From positions 186,001-250,000 of the forward strand of contig NZ_LQIT01000001.1 in NCBI RefSeq assembly GCF_001499965.1: a DNA stretch of 64,000 nucleotides. The letters are read 5' to 3'. The DNA comes from Mycobacterium sp. GA-2829. GTDB taxonomy: Bacteria > Actinomycetota > Actinomycetes > Mycobacteriales > Mycobacteriaceae. Positions within the stretch are counted from its first letter, which is position 1; the number at the start of each line of letters is the position of its first letter. Made by a program: the position numbers and the translations under genes. Positions 8,329-17,700 of this stretch are shown here, piece by piece. The notes under the pieces were generated by a model that saw only the letters and a list, made by a program, of their open reading frames with translations, was not told where the DNA came from and did not search any database.

Positions 8329-9081
8329 ATGGACACCATCGACCTGCTGTGGCGACACGAGAAACCCCTGCCCGCCCGCCGCGGCCGCCCGCCCCGATTC
8401 ACCGCCGATCAGGTGGTGGCCGCGGCGATCGCCGTCGCCGACCGGCTCGGCCTGCCCTTCACGGTGCGCGATGTCGCCGCTGCCCTGGAGGTCCCCGTGA
8501 TGACGCTCTACTCCTATGTGCGCAGCCGCGAACAACTGCTCGAACTGATGGCCGACCAGTGCAGGTCCGAGATGGACGTCACCGAATCGGCCGGCGACTG
8601 GCGCGCCCGGCTGGCCACCGTCGTCGCCGACAACATGCGCCTGTTCGAGCGGCATCCCTGGCTGGCCGAGATCGAATCCGAACGGGCCGTTCTCGGCCCC
8701 GGCACCCTCGCCAAATACGAGCGCGAGCTGGCCGCCGTCGATGCGCTGCCGCTCGACGACGCCGACAAGGACGCGGCCCTGGCCCTCGTGCTCGACTTCG
8801 CCCGCTCCTGCGCCCGCGCGCTGGCACACGCGCGGCGGGAACGCGAACAGGAGACGCCGTTGCAATGGTGGGACCGGGAGGGCGCCAAACTGGCCGCACT
8901 GGGGATCGCGGACCGTTATCCGCTGGCCTCGCGTATCGGCAGCGCCGCCGGCCAGGCACAGGGCGCCGCCCGCGACGCCGACGCCGCCCTGGCGTTCGGG
9001 CTCGACGTCCTGCTCACCGGGCTCAGCGCGATACCGCGTGCAACAGGCGGAGTTGACCGATCTCGGCGACGTTCTTCGTGA
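8329..9081 (+). CDS. TetR/AcrR-family transcriptional regulator
   Basis: A 250-residue regulator. After a basic N terminus (ARRGRPPRF) the HTH runs over residues ~22-68, with TVRDVAAALEVPVMTLYSYVRSR as the recognition region; the tyrosine-rich end resembles the TetR class with a TetR_C-like ligand domain. The large C-terminal domain would bind an unknown effector. It faces the VOC gene across two palindromes. Its 3' end overlaps the convergent DinB gene by 59 bp, and the last ~15 residues are low-complexity arginine/serine, which may reflect that overlap. Confidence 0.87.
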   Translation: MDTIDLLWRHEKPLPARRGRPPRFTADQVVAAAIAVADRLGLPFTVRDVAAALEVPVMTLYSYVRSREQLLELMADQCRSEMDVTESAGDWRARLATVVADNMRLFERHPWLAEIESERAVLGPGTLAKYERELAAVDALPLDDADKDAALALVLDFARSCARALAHARREREQETPLQWWDREGAKLAALGIADRYPLASRIGSAAGQAQGAARDADAALAFGLDVLLTGLSAIPRATGGVDRSRRRSS

Positions 9082-9529
9082 GCTCGACGTGCAGCCACAG
9101 CACGGCGTCGGCGACGGTGTGACCGCTGTCGGGGCCCCACGGAAATTCCGCTGCCGCTTCGAGATCCGCGGCGTCCAGCCGGCGGAGGGCCGCGCGCCAG
9201 CCGGCTGCCAGCTCTCGGATCCGCTGCACCGCCGCCGCGCCGCCGGGCCAACTCACCTCGGTGCGGTCGGGTACGGCCTCGCCGTCGAGGTGCGCCAGCG
9301 TCACCGACCACCACCAGATGATGTGCCACGTCAACCAGCCGATCGTGGGCACCGGAATCGGGTCGGGCTCCTCGTCGGACCAGTCCGGCCACCACCGACC
9401 CGACGCGTCGGGCCGCACGGTCCACACGACGTCGGCGGGCTCCCACAGGAAGTCGTCCGCCGAGAGCGCCGACAGGTGCAGGTCGGCCAGCGCCCACGCC
9501 AGGTCGAACTGCCCGACCAGACCGTTCAC
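9023..9529 (-). CDS. DinB-like (four-helix, YfiT/DinB superfamily) protein
   Basis: A 168-residue protein of the DinB/YfiT metal-dependent four-helix superfamily. The middle has the typical GWLTWHIIWWW segment and the C terminus has a VADAVLWLHVELTKNVAEIG helix with another His, the usual positions of the three-His metal site. Some family members are thiol-dependent transferases; this one has no assigned substrate. The start is GTG 9529, sharing bases with the stop of the thioesterase gene (GTGA overlap), so it is the third gene of a coupled operon behind the RecB-like nuclease. Confidence 0.75.
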   Translation of the reverse strand: MNGLVGQFDLAWALADLHLSALSADDFLWEPADVVWTVRPDASGRWWPDWSDEEPDPIPVPTIGWLTWHIIWWWSVTLAHLDGEAVPDRTEVSWPGGAAAVQRIRELAAGWRAALRRLDAADLEAAAEFPWGPDSGHTVADAVLWLHVELTKNVAEIGQLRLLHAVSR

Positions 9530-10320
9530 GGCTGCCGCTGCACCAGCAGCGTCTGCGCCGAGGTGCCGACGAACCCGCGGCGGTCGAAGATCTCGGCCGT
9601 GGTGACACCGATGCCGTCGGGGCCGATCGACGCACGGGTGCGCAACCCGAAATCCGAGCCTTGCGGCAACCGGTGCAGGTGCACCGAGGTGTCGGTGTTC
9701 ATGAACAGGAACCGCCGCGGATCGAGCGCGGCGCCGATGCCGTTGGCGGAGTCGACCACCATCGCCAGCCGCTGCAGCGCCGTCGTCGGTTCGTCGTCGA
9801 TGAGGGGGACCAGCGGCGTCAACCACGCCACCGCCGACGAGCCGTCGTCGGCTTGTCGGCGCCAGTCCACGGTCTCCAGGTAGCCGGGTGCGCCCTCCCA
9901 CGCGTGCGCGACGCCCACGGCCTGGCCCTCGGTCAGCGGCGGGTGCCGGTCGGTCGCGGCGTCGGCGGTGTCGCTGGTCGCCAGCAGCCACGCCGTCACC
10001 CGCGCGACGGCGCGGTGGCTGCCGTCCGGGCGCGCGGCCAGCATGTCCGCGGCCATCAGCGAGATCCGGTTGCCCGGCCGCACCACCTCCGCCCGCACCC
10101 ACACCGGCGCCACCGGGATCGCGCCGAGGATGTCGAGCGTGAGCCGGCCGACCCGCAACCCGGTGCCCGCCGCGAGGTCCTCGATGGCCCGGGTGAGCAG
10201 CGCCAGCGGCGGCGACCCGTGCTGAATCGCCGGATCCCAGTTGCTGCGGGTGTCGGCGGTCGACTCGAACGCCGCGAGCCCGTCGTCGTCGGGGAGGCGG
10301 TGATAGAGGTGCCCGATCAC
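9526..10320 (-). CDS. Acyl-CoA thioesterase-like protein (double hotdog)
   Basis: A 264-residue protein resembling the thioesterase-superfamily (TesB-like) double-hotdog proteins of mycobacteria. The N-terminal hotdog contains the GSPPLALLTRAIED helix followed by strands ending in RAEVVRPGNRISLMAADM. The second hotdog holds the NGIGAALDPRRFLFMNTDTSVHLHR strands. It would hydrolyse or bind acyl-CoA; no catalytic triad is obvious. The GTG at 10320 overlaps the RecB-like stop codon, and longer upstream frames are shadows of that gene. Confidence 0.75.
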   Translation of the reverse strand: MIGHLYHRLPDDDGLAAFESTADTRSNWDPAIQHGSPPLALLTRAIEDLAAGTGLRVGRLTLDILGAIPVAPVWVRAEVVRPGNRISLMAADMLAARPDGSHRAVARVTAWLLATSDTADAATDRHPPLTEGQAVGVAHAWEGAPGYLETVDWRRQADDGSSAVAWLTPLVPLIDDEPTTALQRLAMVVDSANGIGAALDPRRFLFMNTDTSVHLHRLPQGSDFGLRTRASIGPDGIGVTTAEIFDRRGFVGTSAQTLLVQRQP

Positions 10321-11150
10321 GCGGCGGGCACCTCCGGCCACCCCGGATACGGCGGCGGGGTGCCGCCGAAGGCCGGGCACAGCGCCTGATGCGCACACCA
10401 CCCGCACAACCGCGACGGGTTGGCCCGGAAGTCGCCGGTCGCACCGGCGGCCATGATGGCACGCCAGATCGCGGTCAGCGTGCGCTCGAACCGGACGAGC
10501 TCTTCGAGGTCGGGGGAGTAGTCCAGCACCTGACTGTCGGCGAGGTAGAGCAGCCGCAACCGGGTCGGCAGCACACCGCGCGACCGCAACAGCGCGACCG
10601 CGTAGAACTTCATCTGGAACAGCGCCTTGGCCTCGGCCAGATCCCGCGCCTCCGGCGGGGCCTTCCCGGTCTTGTAGTCGACCACCCGCAACTCGCCGGT
10701 CGGGGCGACGTCGATGCGGTCGACGAAGCCACGCAACAACGTGCCGTCCTCCAGTTCCACCTCGACGTGCTGCTCGCAGCACTGCGGGTCGAACCGCGTC
10801 GGATCCTCCAGCCGGTAGTACCCGGACAGCAGCGCGCGGGCCTCACCGAGCAGCGCCTCCCGCACGGCGGGGTCGATGTCGGCCGCCACGTCGGAGCGTT
10901 CGGCGAGCACCCGCTCCCACGCGGGCGCGACCAGCGTCAGCGCGGTCGCTGGCACCCGGTCCGCGGCGGGCAGCGCGTAGAGCTGCTCGAGCGCGGCGTG
11001 CACCACCGACCCGCGCAACTGCGCGACCGACTGCGGTTCGGGCAGCCGGTCGATCGCACGGAACCGGTACAGCAGCGGGCACTGCTTGAAATCGGCGGCC
11101 CGCGACGGCGACAGCGCGGGACGCCGGACCGGCGCGGGCTGTTCACTCAT
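10317..11150 (-). CDS. RecB/Cas4-like PD-(D/E)XK exonuclease with Fe-S cysteines
   Basis: A 277-residue single-domain nuclease of the PD-(D/E)XK superfamily. The catalytic segment is RVVDYKTGK (Asp and Lys), preceded by a conserved FVDRID strand. An N-terminal Cys in FKQCPLLYRF plus three in LCGWCAHQALC form the C-x(n)-CxxCxxxxxC pattern that holds a 4Fe-4S cluster in AddB/Cas4-type enzymes. It acts on DNA ends, probably in repair. It is the ortholog by position of Mtb Rv2119, divergent from trmI. No cas genes are near, so a CRISPR role is not supported. Confidence 0.88.
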   Translation of the reverse strand: MSEQPAPVRRPALSPSRAADFKQCPLLYRFRAIDRLPEPQSVAQLRGSVVHAALEQLYALPAADRVPATALTLVAPAWERVLAERSDVAADIDPAVREALLGEARALLSGYYRLEDPTRFDPQCCEQHVEVELEDGTLLRGFVDRIDVAPTGELRVVDYKTGKAPPEARDLAEAKALFQMKFYAVALLRSRGVLPTRLRLLYLADSQVLDYSPDLEELVRFERTLTAIWRAIMAAGATGDFRANPSRLCGWCAHQALCPAFGGTPPPYPGWPEVPAA

Positions 11151-11228
11151 GTGGTCAGCGTATGACGTGACCCCGACAGATCAGCCCAACCCCGCGGACC
11201 CGCTGCCTCGTGCCGACTGGCAGGCTGA

Positions 11229-12089
<861 letters not shown>

Positions 12090-12108
12090 CCGTCGGCGAG
12101 CCGACGAT

Positions 12109-12408
12109 TCAATCCTCGTCGTCGCTGCGCCGCAGCGCGCGGCGCGCCGACAGCAGCTCCATCTCCGGGCGGGCGGCCACCAGTCGCTCGGCGGCGTCGA
12201 GGACGTCGACCACATGCGCCCGGTCCGCCGCCACCACGGCCATGCCGATCTCGGCGCGGCGGTGCAGATCATGGGCGCCGGTCTCGGCGGCCGACACCAT
12301 GAACCGGCGCCGCAGTTCGGCGATCACGGGCCGGATCGCCGACCGTTTCTGTTTGAGCGAGTGCACATCGCCGAGGAGCAGGTCGAACTGCAACCAGCCG
12401 ATCCACAT
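12109..12408 (-). CDS. DUF503 domain protein
   Basis: A 99-residue protein with the DUF503 start WIGWLQFDLLLGDVHSLKQKRS, a ferredoxin-like fold of unknown function found across bacteria and sometimes beside ribosome-maturation genes. It corresponds to Mtb Rv2117 by position, between the tRNA methyltransferase and lppK. The C-terminal RRSDDED tail is charged. ATG 12408 lies 1 nt after the stop of the lipoprotein gene, so the two are co-transcribed. Confidence 0.87.
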   Translation of the reverse strand: MWIGWLQFDLLLGDVHSLKQKRSAIRPVIAELRRRFMVSAAETGAHDLHRRAEIGMAVVAADRAHVVDVLDAAERLVAARPEMELLSARRALRRSDDED

Positions 12409-12409
12409 G

Positions 12410-12952
12410 TCAGCGCGGCGGTGCCTGGCCGGCGTCGACCTCGAACAGGAGGTCGGCGCTCTCGCGGCTGAGCTGGAACCCGCCGTCGGGGGTGCGGGCG
12501 AAATCCATCGGGAACGTGAAGTCGCCGCCGGTGCGCTCGGGCGGCGTCCTGGCGATCACGGTCGCCACCACGACATGACCGGCGTCGACCCCGTCGCCCG
12601 CCCACGCCAGATCCGCGGCGTCGAACGTCATCGGGTGATAACCGTTGTCGCCCAGCGCCTTGGTGAACCGGTCGAGTGCGACGGCGTCGGCGGGGTTCGA
12701 CTCCTGGATCAGCGCGAGTTTCTCGCCGCCGGGCACCGCCGGATCGGTCAGCCGGTACAGCACATCGGTCAGCGCGCTGGGCGGCGGCAGCGGTGCGGGC
12801 GGCGGCGGACCCACCGGCGCGGCGGAGGGGCTGGACGCCACCGGTGTCGGCGGCGCGGCGGGCGGTTTGTCGCTGCCGCACCCAATCAGACACCAGGAAA
12901 GACCGAACGCCGCCACCACGAGGGTGACGGCGCTTCGGGTCATGACGGACAT
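12410..12952 (-). CDS. lppK: LppK-like lipoprotein
   Basis: A 180-residue secreted lipoprotein. The N terminus has basic residues, a hydrophobic helix and a lipobox ending LIGC, with Cys at about residue 25 as the lipidation site. A proline/alanine/serine-rich linker (about residues 30-60) leads to a globular domain. It matches Mtb lppK (Rv2116) by position between mpa and the DUF503 gene. ATG 12952 and ATG 12943 are both possible, three codons apart. Function is unknown; it would be anchored on the outer face of the inner membrane. Confidence 0.78.
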   Translation of the reverse strand: MSVMTRSAVTLVVAAFGLSWCLIGCGSDKPPAAPPTPVASSPSAAPVGPPPPAPLPPPSALTDVLYRLTDPAVPGGEKLALIQESNPADAVALDRFTKALGDNGYHPMTFDAADLAWAGDGVDAGHVVVATVIARTPPERTGGDFTFPMDFARTPDGGFQLSRESADLLFEVDAGQAPPR

Positions 12953-12978
12953 GGTGCGGTACAGCACCGGCAAACGGC

Positions 12979-13476
12979 TCAGCCGACCGCCGAGAGCAGG
13001 TTCAGCGCCGAACCGCGCGAGATCTGCCAGCCGGTCGGGCTCGGGCCCGCGGTGAACACGATGTTCTGCGTCGCGGTGCCACCGGTGGGGGCGGTCGCGG
13101 TGACGTCGGCCGTGGCCACGCCACCGTTCATGTCGATGTTGGCGAGGTTGAAGGCCAACGGGAACTTGCCCTGGGCCGCGGCATTCTGGTACGCGCGGTC
13201 GGCGGCGACCGCTTCGATCCTCCCGATGCCGCCCTGAATGAACGGCGCCTTGCCCCGGAAAGACCCGGGTCCGGCCAGCGCCTGCAGCGTCTGGGTCAGC
13301 GGACCGGCCAGATCGGGTGCGGGCACCTGGGGCATCGGAGCACCGAAGACGACGGGCGCCACGGTAGGCGTGGCTGCCGGAGCCGCGGTGGTCGATGCAA
13401 TGGAGGTCACACCTGCCGCTCCACCTGCTACGACAGCTGCCGCTGCGAAGCCGGTTACGAGGGTTTTCAGGGTCAC
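12979..13476 (-). CDS. MTB12/CFP-2-like secreted low-molecular-weight antigen
   Basis: A 165-residue exported protein. The first ~27 residues form a Sec signal peptide with an alanine-rich hydrophobic core. The mature part shares with Mtb MTB12 (Rv2376c) the features VVFGAPMPQ, QGGIGRIEA, PLAFNLANID and a GWQISRGSALNLL C terminus. MTB12 is an abundant culture-filtrate antigen with a cystatin-like fold and no known enzymatic role. The start is GTG 13476, with AAAGGA 6 nt upstream. It diverges from mpa. In Mtb the MTB12 gene is not beside mpa, so this is a paralog or a moved copy. Confidence 0.85.
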   Translation of the reverse strand: MTLKTLVTGFAAAAVVAGGAAGVTSIASTTAAPAATPTVAPVVFGAPMPQVPAPDLAGPLTQTLQALAGPGSFRGKAPFIQGGIGRIEAVAADRAYQNAAAQGKFPLAFNLANIDMNGGVATADVTATAPTGGTATQNIVFTAGPSPTGWQISRGSALNLLSAVG

Positions 13477-13509
13477 GACGGTCCTTTCGATCTGGCTGAC
13501 TCGAATCCG

Positions 13510-13518
13510 AGGTTAACA
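13510..13518 (-). promoter_or_regulatory. Candidate extended -10 for the MTB12-like gene
   Basis: On the minus strand TGT followed by TAACCT fits TGN-TANNNT and lies 33 nt before the GTG at 13476. No clear -35 is seen. Confidence 0.4.
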
Positions 13519-13571
13519 GCGCGGCTGGTGTGTCGAATCCCCTACGCCGCACACAAAGTCTGAATCGCCGG

Positions 13572-13577
13572 TAGCGT
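13572..13577 (+). promoter_or_regulatory. Candidate -10 box for mpa
   Basis: TAGCGT fits the mycobacterial -10 pattern TANNNT and is 46 nt upstream of the mpa ATG. A GGGAAAGGGG ribosome site then precedes the start. The -35 region is weak. Confidence 0.35.
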
Positions 13578-13623
13578 TGAAGTCGTTACTGCACCACTAT
13601 GCGGTGCGGGAAAGGGGCGCAAC

Positions 13624-15471
13624 ATGAGTGAGTCACAGCGTCACGAAGCCAGAGAAGATGGTTTCACGACACCCCATGAGTCCGGCCTGTCCAGTGAGGA
13701 CGCCGCGGAGTTGGAGGAGCTGCGCCGTGAGGCGGCCGCACTCCGAGAACAGCTCGAGAACGCGGTAGGCCCATCCGGAAGCGCCCGCAGTGTCCGTGAG
13801 GTCCACCAGCTCGAAGCGCGGATCGATTCCCTGGCCGCGCGCAACGCCAAATTGATGGACACCCTCAAGGAGGCCCGCCAGCAACTGCTCGCCCTGCGCG
13901 AAGAGGTCGACCGGCTGGGTCAGCCCCCGAGCGGTTACGGCGTGCTGCTGGCCGCCCACGAGGACGACACCGTCGACGTGTTCACCTCCGGCCGCAAGAT
14001 GCGGTTGACGTGCTCACCCAACATCGACGTCAAAGCCCTCAAGCAGGGGCAGACCGTACGCCTCAACGAGGCGCTGACGGTCGTCGAGGCGGGCACCTTC
14101 GAAGCCGTCGGCGAGATCAGCACCCTGCGCGAGATCCTCTCCGACGGGCACCGCGCGCTGGTCGTCGGCCACGCCGACGAGGAGCGCATCGTCTGGCTGG
14201 CCGAACCGCTGGTGTCGGTCGAACACCTGCCCGACGACGAGGTCGCCGGCACCGAGCTCGACGACGACCGCCCGCGCCGGTTGCGGCCGGGTGATTCGCT
14301 GCTGGTCGACACCAAGGCTGGATACGCCTTCGAGCGGATCCCGAAGGCCGAGGTCGAGGATCTGGTCCTCGAAGAGGTGCCCGACGTCAGCTACAGCGAC
14401 ATCGGCGGTCTGGGTCGTCAGATCGAGCAGATCCGCGACGCCGTCGAATTGCCGTTCCTGCACAAGGAGCTCTACCGCGAGTACTCGCTGCGGCCGCCGA
14501 AAGGTGTGCTGCTCTACGGGCCGCCAGGTTGCGGTAAGACGTTGATCGCCAAGGCCGTCGCCAATTCGCTGGCCAAGAAGATGGCCGAGGTCCGTGGCGA
14601 CGACGCGCGCGAGGCGAAGAGCTACTTCCTCAACATCAAGGGTCCGGAGCTGCTGAACAAGTTCGTCGGCGAGACCGAACGACACATCCGGCTGATCTTC
14701 CAGCGGGCGCGTGAGAAGGCGTCCGAGGGCACCCCGGTGATCGTGTTCTTCGACGAGATGGACTCGATCTTCCGCACCCGCGGCACCGGTGTGAGCTCCG
14801 ATGTGGAGACGACGGTGGTTCCGCAGCTGCTGAGCGAGATCGACGGCGTCGAGGGCCTGGAGAACGTCATCGTGATCGGCGCCTCCAACCGCGAGGACAT
14901 GATCGACCCGGCGATCCTGCGGCCCGGCCGCCTGGACGTCAAGATCAAGATCGAGCGGCCGGATGCCGAGGCGGCACAGGACATCTTCAGCAAGTACCTC
15001 ACCGAGGAACTGCCGGTCCACGACGACGACCTCTCGGAGTTCTCGGGTGACCGGTCGCTGACCATCAAGGCGATGATCGAGAAGGTCGTCGACCGGATGT
15101 ACGCCGAGATCGACGACAACCGCTTCCTCGAGGTGACCTACGCCAACGGCGACAAAGAGGTCATGTACTTCAAGGACTTCAACTCCGGCGCGATGATCCA
15201 GAACGTCGTCGACCGGGCCAAGAAGTACGCGATCAAGTCCGTCCTCGAGACCGGGCAGAAGGGTCTGCGGATCCAGCACCTGCTCGACTCGATCGTCGAC
15301 GAGTTCGCCGAGAACGAGGACCTGCCCAACACCACGAATCCGGATGACTGGGCGCGGATCTCGGGTAAGAAGGGCGAGCGGATCGTCTACATCCGCACGC
15401 TGGTCACCGGTAAGAGCAGCAGCGCGAACCGGGCGATCGACACCGAGTCCAACCTCGGCCAGTACCTCTAA
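13624..15471 (+). CDS. mpa: Mycobacterial proteasome ATPase (Mpa/ARC)
   Basis: A 615-residue AAA+ unfoldase that recognises Pup-tagged proteins and feeds them to the 20S proteasome. The N-terminal ~95 residues are a heptad-rich coiled coil that binds Pup. Two OB-type subdomains follow, then the AAA domain with Walker A GPPGCGKT (residues 299-306), Walker [11 protein letters not shown] and the sensor ASNRED. The C terminus is GQYL, whose penultimate Tyr docks into the proteasome alpha ring. It is the first gene of the proteasome region, and a strong hairpin follows it. It corresponds to Mtb Rv2115c. Confidence 0.97.
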   Translation: MSESQRHEAREDGFTTPHESGLSSEDAAELEELRREAAALREQLENAVGPSGSARSVREVHQLEARIDSLAARNAKLMDTLKEARQQLLALREEVDRLGQPPSGYGVLLAAHEDDTVDVFTSGRKMRLTCSPNIDVKALKQGQTVRLNEALTVVEAGTFEAVGEISTLREILSDGHRALVVGHADEERIVWLAEPLVSVEHLPDDEVAGTELDDDRPRRLRPGDSLLVDTKAGYAFERIPKAEVEDLVLEEVPDVSYSDIGGLGRQIEQIRDAVELPFLHKELYREYSLRPPKGVLLYGPPGCGKTLIAKAVANSLAKKMAEVRGDDAREAKSYFLNIKGPELLNKFVGETERHIRLIFQRAREKASEGTPVIVFFDEMDSIFRTRGTGVSSDVETTVVPQLLSEIDGVEGLENVIVIGASNREDMIDPAILRPGRLDVKIKIERPDAEAAQDIFSKYLTEELPVHDDDLSEFSGDRSLTIKAMIEKVVDRMYAEIDDNRFLEVTYANGDKEVMYFKDFNSGAMIQNVVDRAKKYAIKSVLETGQKGLRIQHLLDSIVDEFAENEDLPNTTNPDDWARISGKKGERIVYIRTLVTGKSSSANRAIDTESNLGQYL

Positions 15472-15483
15472 TCACGTGTCGTC

Positions 15484-15515
15484 GCGGCCCGTCACCGGAT
15501 TCGGTGACGGGCCGC
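15484..15515 (+). terminator. GC-rich hairpin after mpa
   Basis: A perfect 14-bp inverted repeat (arms 15484-15497 and 15502-15515, loop GATT) starts 12 nt after the mpa stop codon. There is no U-tract after it, as is common for actinobacterial terminators, so it may terminate transcription or protect the mRNA 3' end. Confidence 0.65.
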
Positions 15516-15619
15516 TTCGCGTCGGACCGACCGTCGATTTCGTTGAAACCGCGCGGAAGCGGGCTTTGCTGTAGCTAACCTCTCGCCTGACGGGGCTTCG
15601 GGGGAGGGGCGACATCGAC

Positions 15620-15826
15620 ATGAGGGTGGGAGATCCCTGGCGGTCATCGCCGCGGACGGCGATCACGGCCGGCGTCATGGGGACTGCGTTGGTCACGGCG
15701 GGCGCATGGGTGCCCGCCGGGTTCGGCTCCCGGTCCACGTTCACGAAGGGGCCGTTGCGGTTGATCGAATACCGCCCGGCGACGAACGGCGGCGCAGTGG
15801 ACGCCGGGCGCCGAGCGGCTCGGTGA
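15620..15826 (+). CDS. Doubtful small ORF between mpa and dop
   Basis: A 68-codon ORF with one hydrophobic stretch (about residues 14-34) and a purine-rich stretch GGGGGAGGGG about 10 nt before its ATG. It has no recognisable domain, and its C terminus is Arg/Ala/Gly-rich. Mtb has two genes (Rv2114, Rv2113) in this interval; I cannot match this ORF to either. Apart from it and the mpa hairpin, the 423 bp between mpa and dop show only the dop promoter. Confidence 0.25.
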   Translation: MRVGDPWRSSPRTAITAGVMGTALVTAGAWVPAGFGSRSTFTKGPLRLIEYRPATNGGAVDAGRRAAR

Positions 15827-15882
15827 TCCGGAGGGAAAACAGCCCGTCAACTGCCGCCCACCCGGGCCCTCGACGCGTCACC

Positions 15883-15888
15883 TAGTCT
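15883..15888 (+). promoter_or_regulatory. Candidate -10 box of a leaderless dop transcript
   Basis: TAGTCT (TANNNT) ends 6 nt before the ATG of dop. That spacing places the transcription start at or next to the start codon, the hallmark of leaderless mycobacterial mRNAs. Confidence 0.5.
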
Positions 15889-15894
15889 GAGGTC

Positions 15895-17394
15895 ATGCAG
15901 CGGATCATCGGAACAGAGGTCGAATACGGCATCTCCTCACCCTCCGATCCGACCGCCAACCCGATCCTGACGTCGACACAGGCGGTCCTGGCCTACGCCG
16001 CGGCGGCAGGCATCCAGCGCGCCAAGCGCACCCGGTGGGACTACGAGGTGGAGTCGCCGCTGCGCGACGCCCGCGGATTCGACTTGAGTCGGGCCTCCGG
16101 GCCGCCACCGGTCGTCGACGCCGACGAGGTCGGCGCGGCCAACATGATCCTGACCAACGGCGCCCGCCTCTACGTCGACCACGCCCACCCCGAGTACTCC
16201 GCGCCCGAGTGCACCGATCCGCTCGACGCGGTGATCTGGGACAAGGCAGGCGAGCGCGTGATGGAGGCCGCCGCCCGCCACGTGGCCAGTGTGCCCGGCG
16301 CTGCCAAACTGCAGCTGTACAAGAACAACGTCGACGGCAAGGGCGCCTCCTACGGCTCCCACGAGAACTACCTGATGAGCAGGCAGACGCCGTTCTCCGC
16401 GGTGATCGCCGGTCTCACCCCGTTCCTGGTGTCGCGGCAGATCGTCACCGGATCCGGACGCGTGGGCATCGGCCCCTCCGGCGACGAACCCGGCTTCCAG
16501 CTGTCCCAGCGCGCCGACTACATCGAGGTCGAGGTCGGACTGGAGACCACGCTCAAACGCGGCATCATCAACACCCGCGACGAACCGCACGCCGACGCCG
16601 ACAAGTACCGGCGGCTGCACGTCATCATCGGCGACGCCAACCTCGCCGAGACGTCGACCTACCTCAAGCTGGGCGCCACCTCGCTGGTCCTCGACCTGAT
16701 CGAGGAGGGGATCGACCTTTCGGATCTGGTGCTCGCCCGGCCGGTGCACGCCGTGCACGTGATCAGCCGCGATCCGTCGCTGCGCGCGACCGTCGCACTG
16801 GCCGACGGCCGCGAGATGACCGCGCTGGCCCTGCAGCGCGAGTACCTCGACCGGGTCGCCAAACTGGTCGACTCCCGCGACCCCGATCCGCGGGCGTCCC
16901 ACGTCGTCGAGACCTGGGCCGAAGTGCTCGACCTGCTCGAACGCGATCCGATGGAGTGCGCCGAGATCCTCGACTGGCCGGCCAAGCTGCGGCTGCTCGA
17001 GGGGTTCCGGCGCCGCGAGAACCTGGGCTGGTCGGCGCCCCGGCTGCACCTGGTCGACCTCCAGTACTCCGACGTCCGCCTGGACAAGGGCCTGTACAAC
17101 CGGCTGGTCGCGCGCGGGTCGATGAAGCGTCTGGTCTCCGAACAGCAGGTCCTCGACGCCGTCGACAGCCCGCCGACCGACACCCGCGCGTACTTCCGCG
17201 GTGAGTGCCTGCGCCGCTTCGGCGCCGACATCGCCGCCGCGAGCTGGGACTCGGTGATCTTCGACCTGGGCGGCGACTCGCTGGTGCGCATCCCCACGCT
17301 GGAACCGCTGCGCGGCAGCAAGGCGCACGTCGGGGCGCTGCTGGACTCGGTCGACAGCGCGGTGCAACTCGTCGAGCAGCTCACCGCGACCTGA
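15895..17394 (+). CDS. dop: Pup deamidase/depupylase
   Basis: A 499-residue glutamine-synthetase-like enzyme. Dop deamidates the C-terminal Gln of Pup to Glu and also removes Pup from tagged proteins. The N terminus [12 protein letters not shown] carries the Glu of the metal/ATP site. The early region around residues 38-80 (AGIQRAKR to GPPPVVDAD) is the Dop-specific loop absent from the ligase PafA, so this is dop and not paf[19 protein letters not shown] is another conserved active-site stretch. Position before pup and prcBA agrees with Mtb Rv2112c. Confidence 0.96.
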   Translation: MQRIIGTEVEYGISSPSDPTANPILTSTQAVLAYAAAAGIQRAKRTRWDYEVESPLRDARGFDLSRASGPPPVVDADEVGAANMILTNGARLYVDHAHPEYSAPECTDPLDAVIWDKAGERVMEAAARHVASVPGAAKLQLYKNNVDGKGASYGSHENYLMSRQTPFSAVIAGLTPFLVSRQIVTGSGRVGIGPSGDEPGFQLSQRADYIEVEVGLETTLKRGIINTRDEPHADADKYRRLHVIIGDANLAETSTYLKLGATSLVLDLIEEGIDLSDLVLARPVHAVHVISRDPSLRATVALADGREMTALALQREYLDRVAKLVDSRDPDPRASHVVETWAEVLDLLERDPMECAEILDWPAKLRLLEGFRRRENLGWSAPRLHLVDLQYSDVRLDKGLYNRLVARGSMKRLVSEQQVLDAVDSPPTDTRAYFRGECLRRFGADIAAASWDSVIFDLGGDSLVRIPTLEPLRGSKAHVGALLDSVDSAVQLVEQLTAT

Positions 17395-17445
17395 CCTGGC
17401 GTCGTGGAAAGCCAGGCTATCCCGGGCAATTCAGGCGTCGCCCGG

Positions 17446-17451
17446 TAGTGT
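17446..17451 (+). promoter_or_regulatory. Candidate -10 box for pup-prcBA
   Basis: TAGTGT (TANNNT) lies 55 nt upstream of the pup ATG, in the 111-nt gap between dop and pup. A clear AGGAGG ribosome site follows at about 17493-17498. Confidence 0.4.
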
Positions 17452-17505
17452 GGAGGAACCGGTGGGTGGTCGTGAGCCCGCCGATGACAAGTGCAGGAGG
17501 CGGCG

Positions 17506-17700
17506 ATGGCGCAGGAGCAGACCAAGCGTGGTGGTGGCGGCGGCGAGGACGACGACCTCACCGGCGGCACGGGCGCCGGGCAGGAGCGTCGCGAGAAGCT
17601 CGCCGAGGAGACCGACGACCTGCTGGACGAGATCGACGACGTCCTCGAGGAGAACGCCGAGGACTTCGTGCGGGCTTATGTCCAAAAGGGCGGACAGTGA
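17506..17700 (+). CDS. pup: Prokaryotic ubiquitin-like protein Pup
   Basis: A 64-residue, mostly disordered protein tag. A glycine/aspartate-rich N-terminal part is followed by the helix-forming segment [21 protein letters not shown] that binds Mpa, and it ends in GGQ. The terminal Gln must be deamidated by Dop before PafA can ligate Pup to lysines. ATG 17506 (MAQEQTKR) is chosen over 17491 because AGGAGG lies 7 nt before it. The stop codon overlaps the GTG of prcB by 4 nt, so the two are translationally coupled. Confidence 0.97.
   Translation: MAQEQTKRGGGGGEDDDLTGGTGAGQERREKLAEETDDLLDEIDDVLEENAEDFVRAYVQKGGQ

Noticed and set aside
10317..11150. CRISPR-associated Cas4 from the RecB-like fold with Fe-S cysteines
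   Set aside because: No repeat array and no cas1/cas2 in the window; position and size match the ordinary mycobacterial RecB-like gene Rv2119.
17205..17696. Longer prcB start far inside dop and pup
   Set aside because: The extra residues are an antisense-like Arg-rich frame over dop and pup; the GTG at 17697 gives the expected propeptide and the usual pup overlap.
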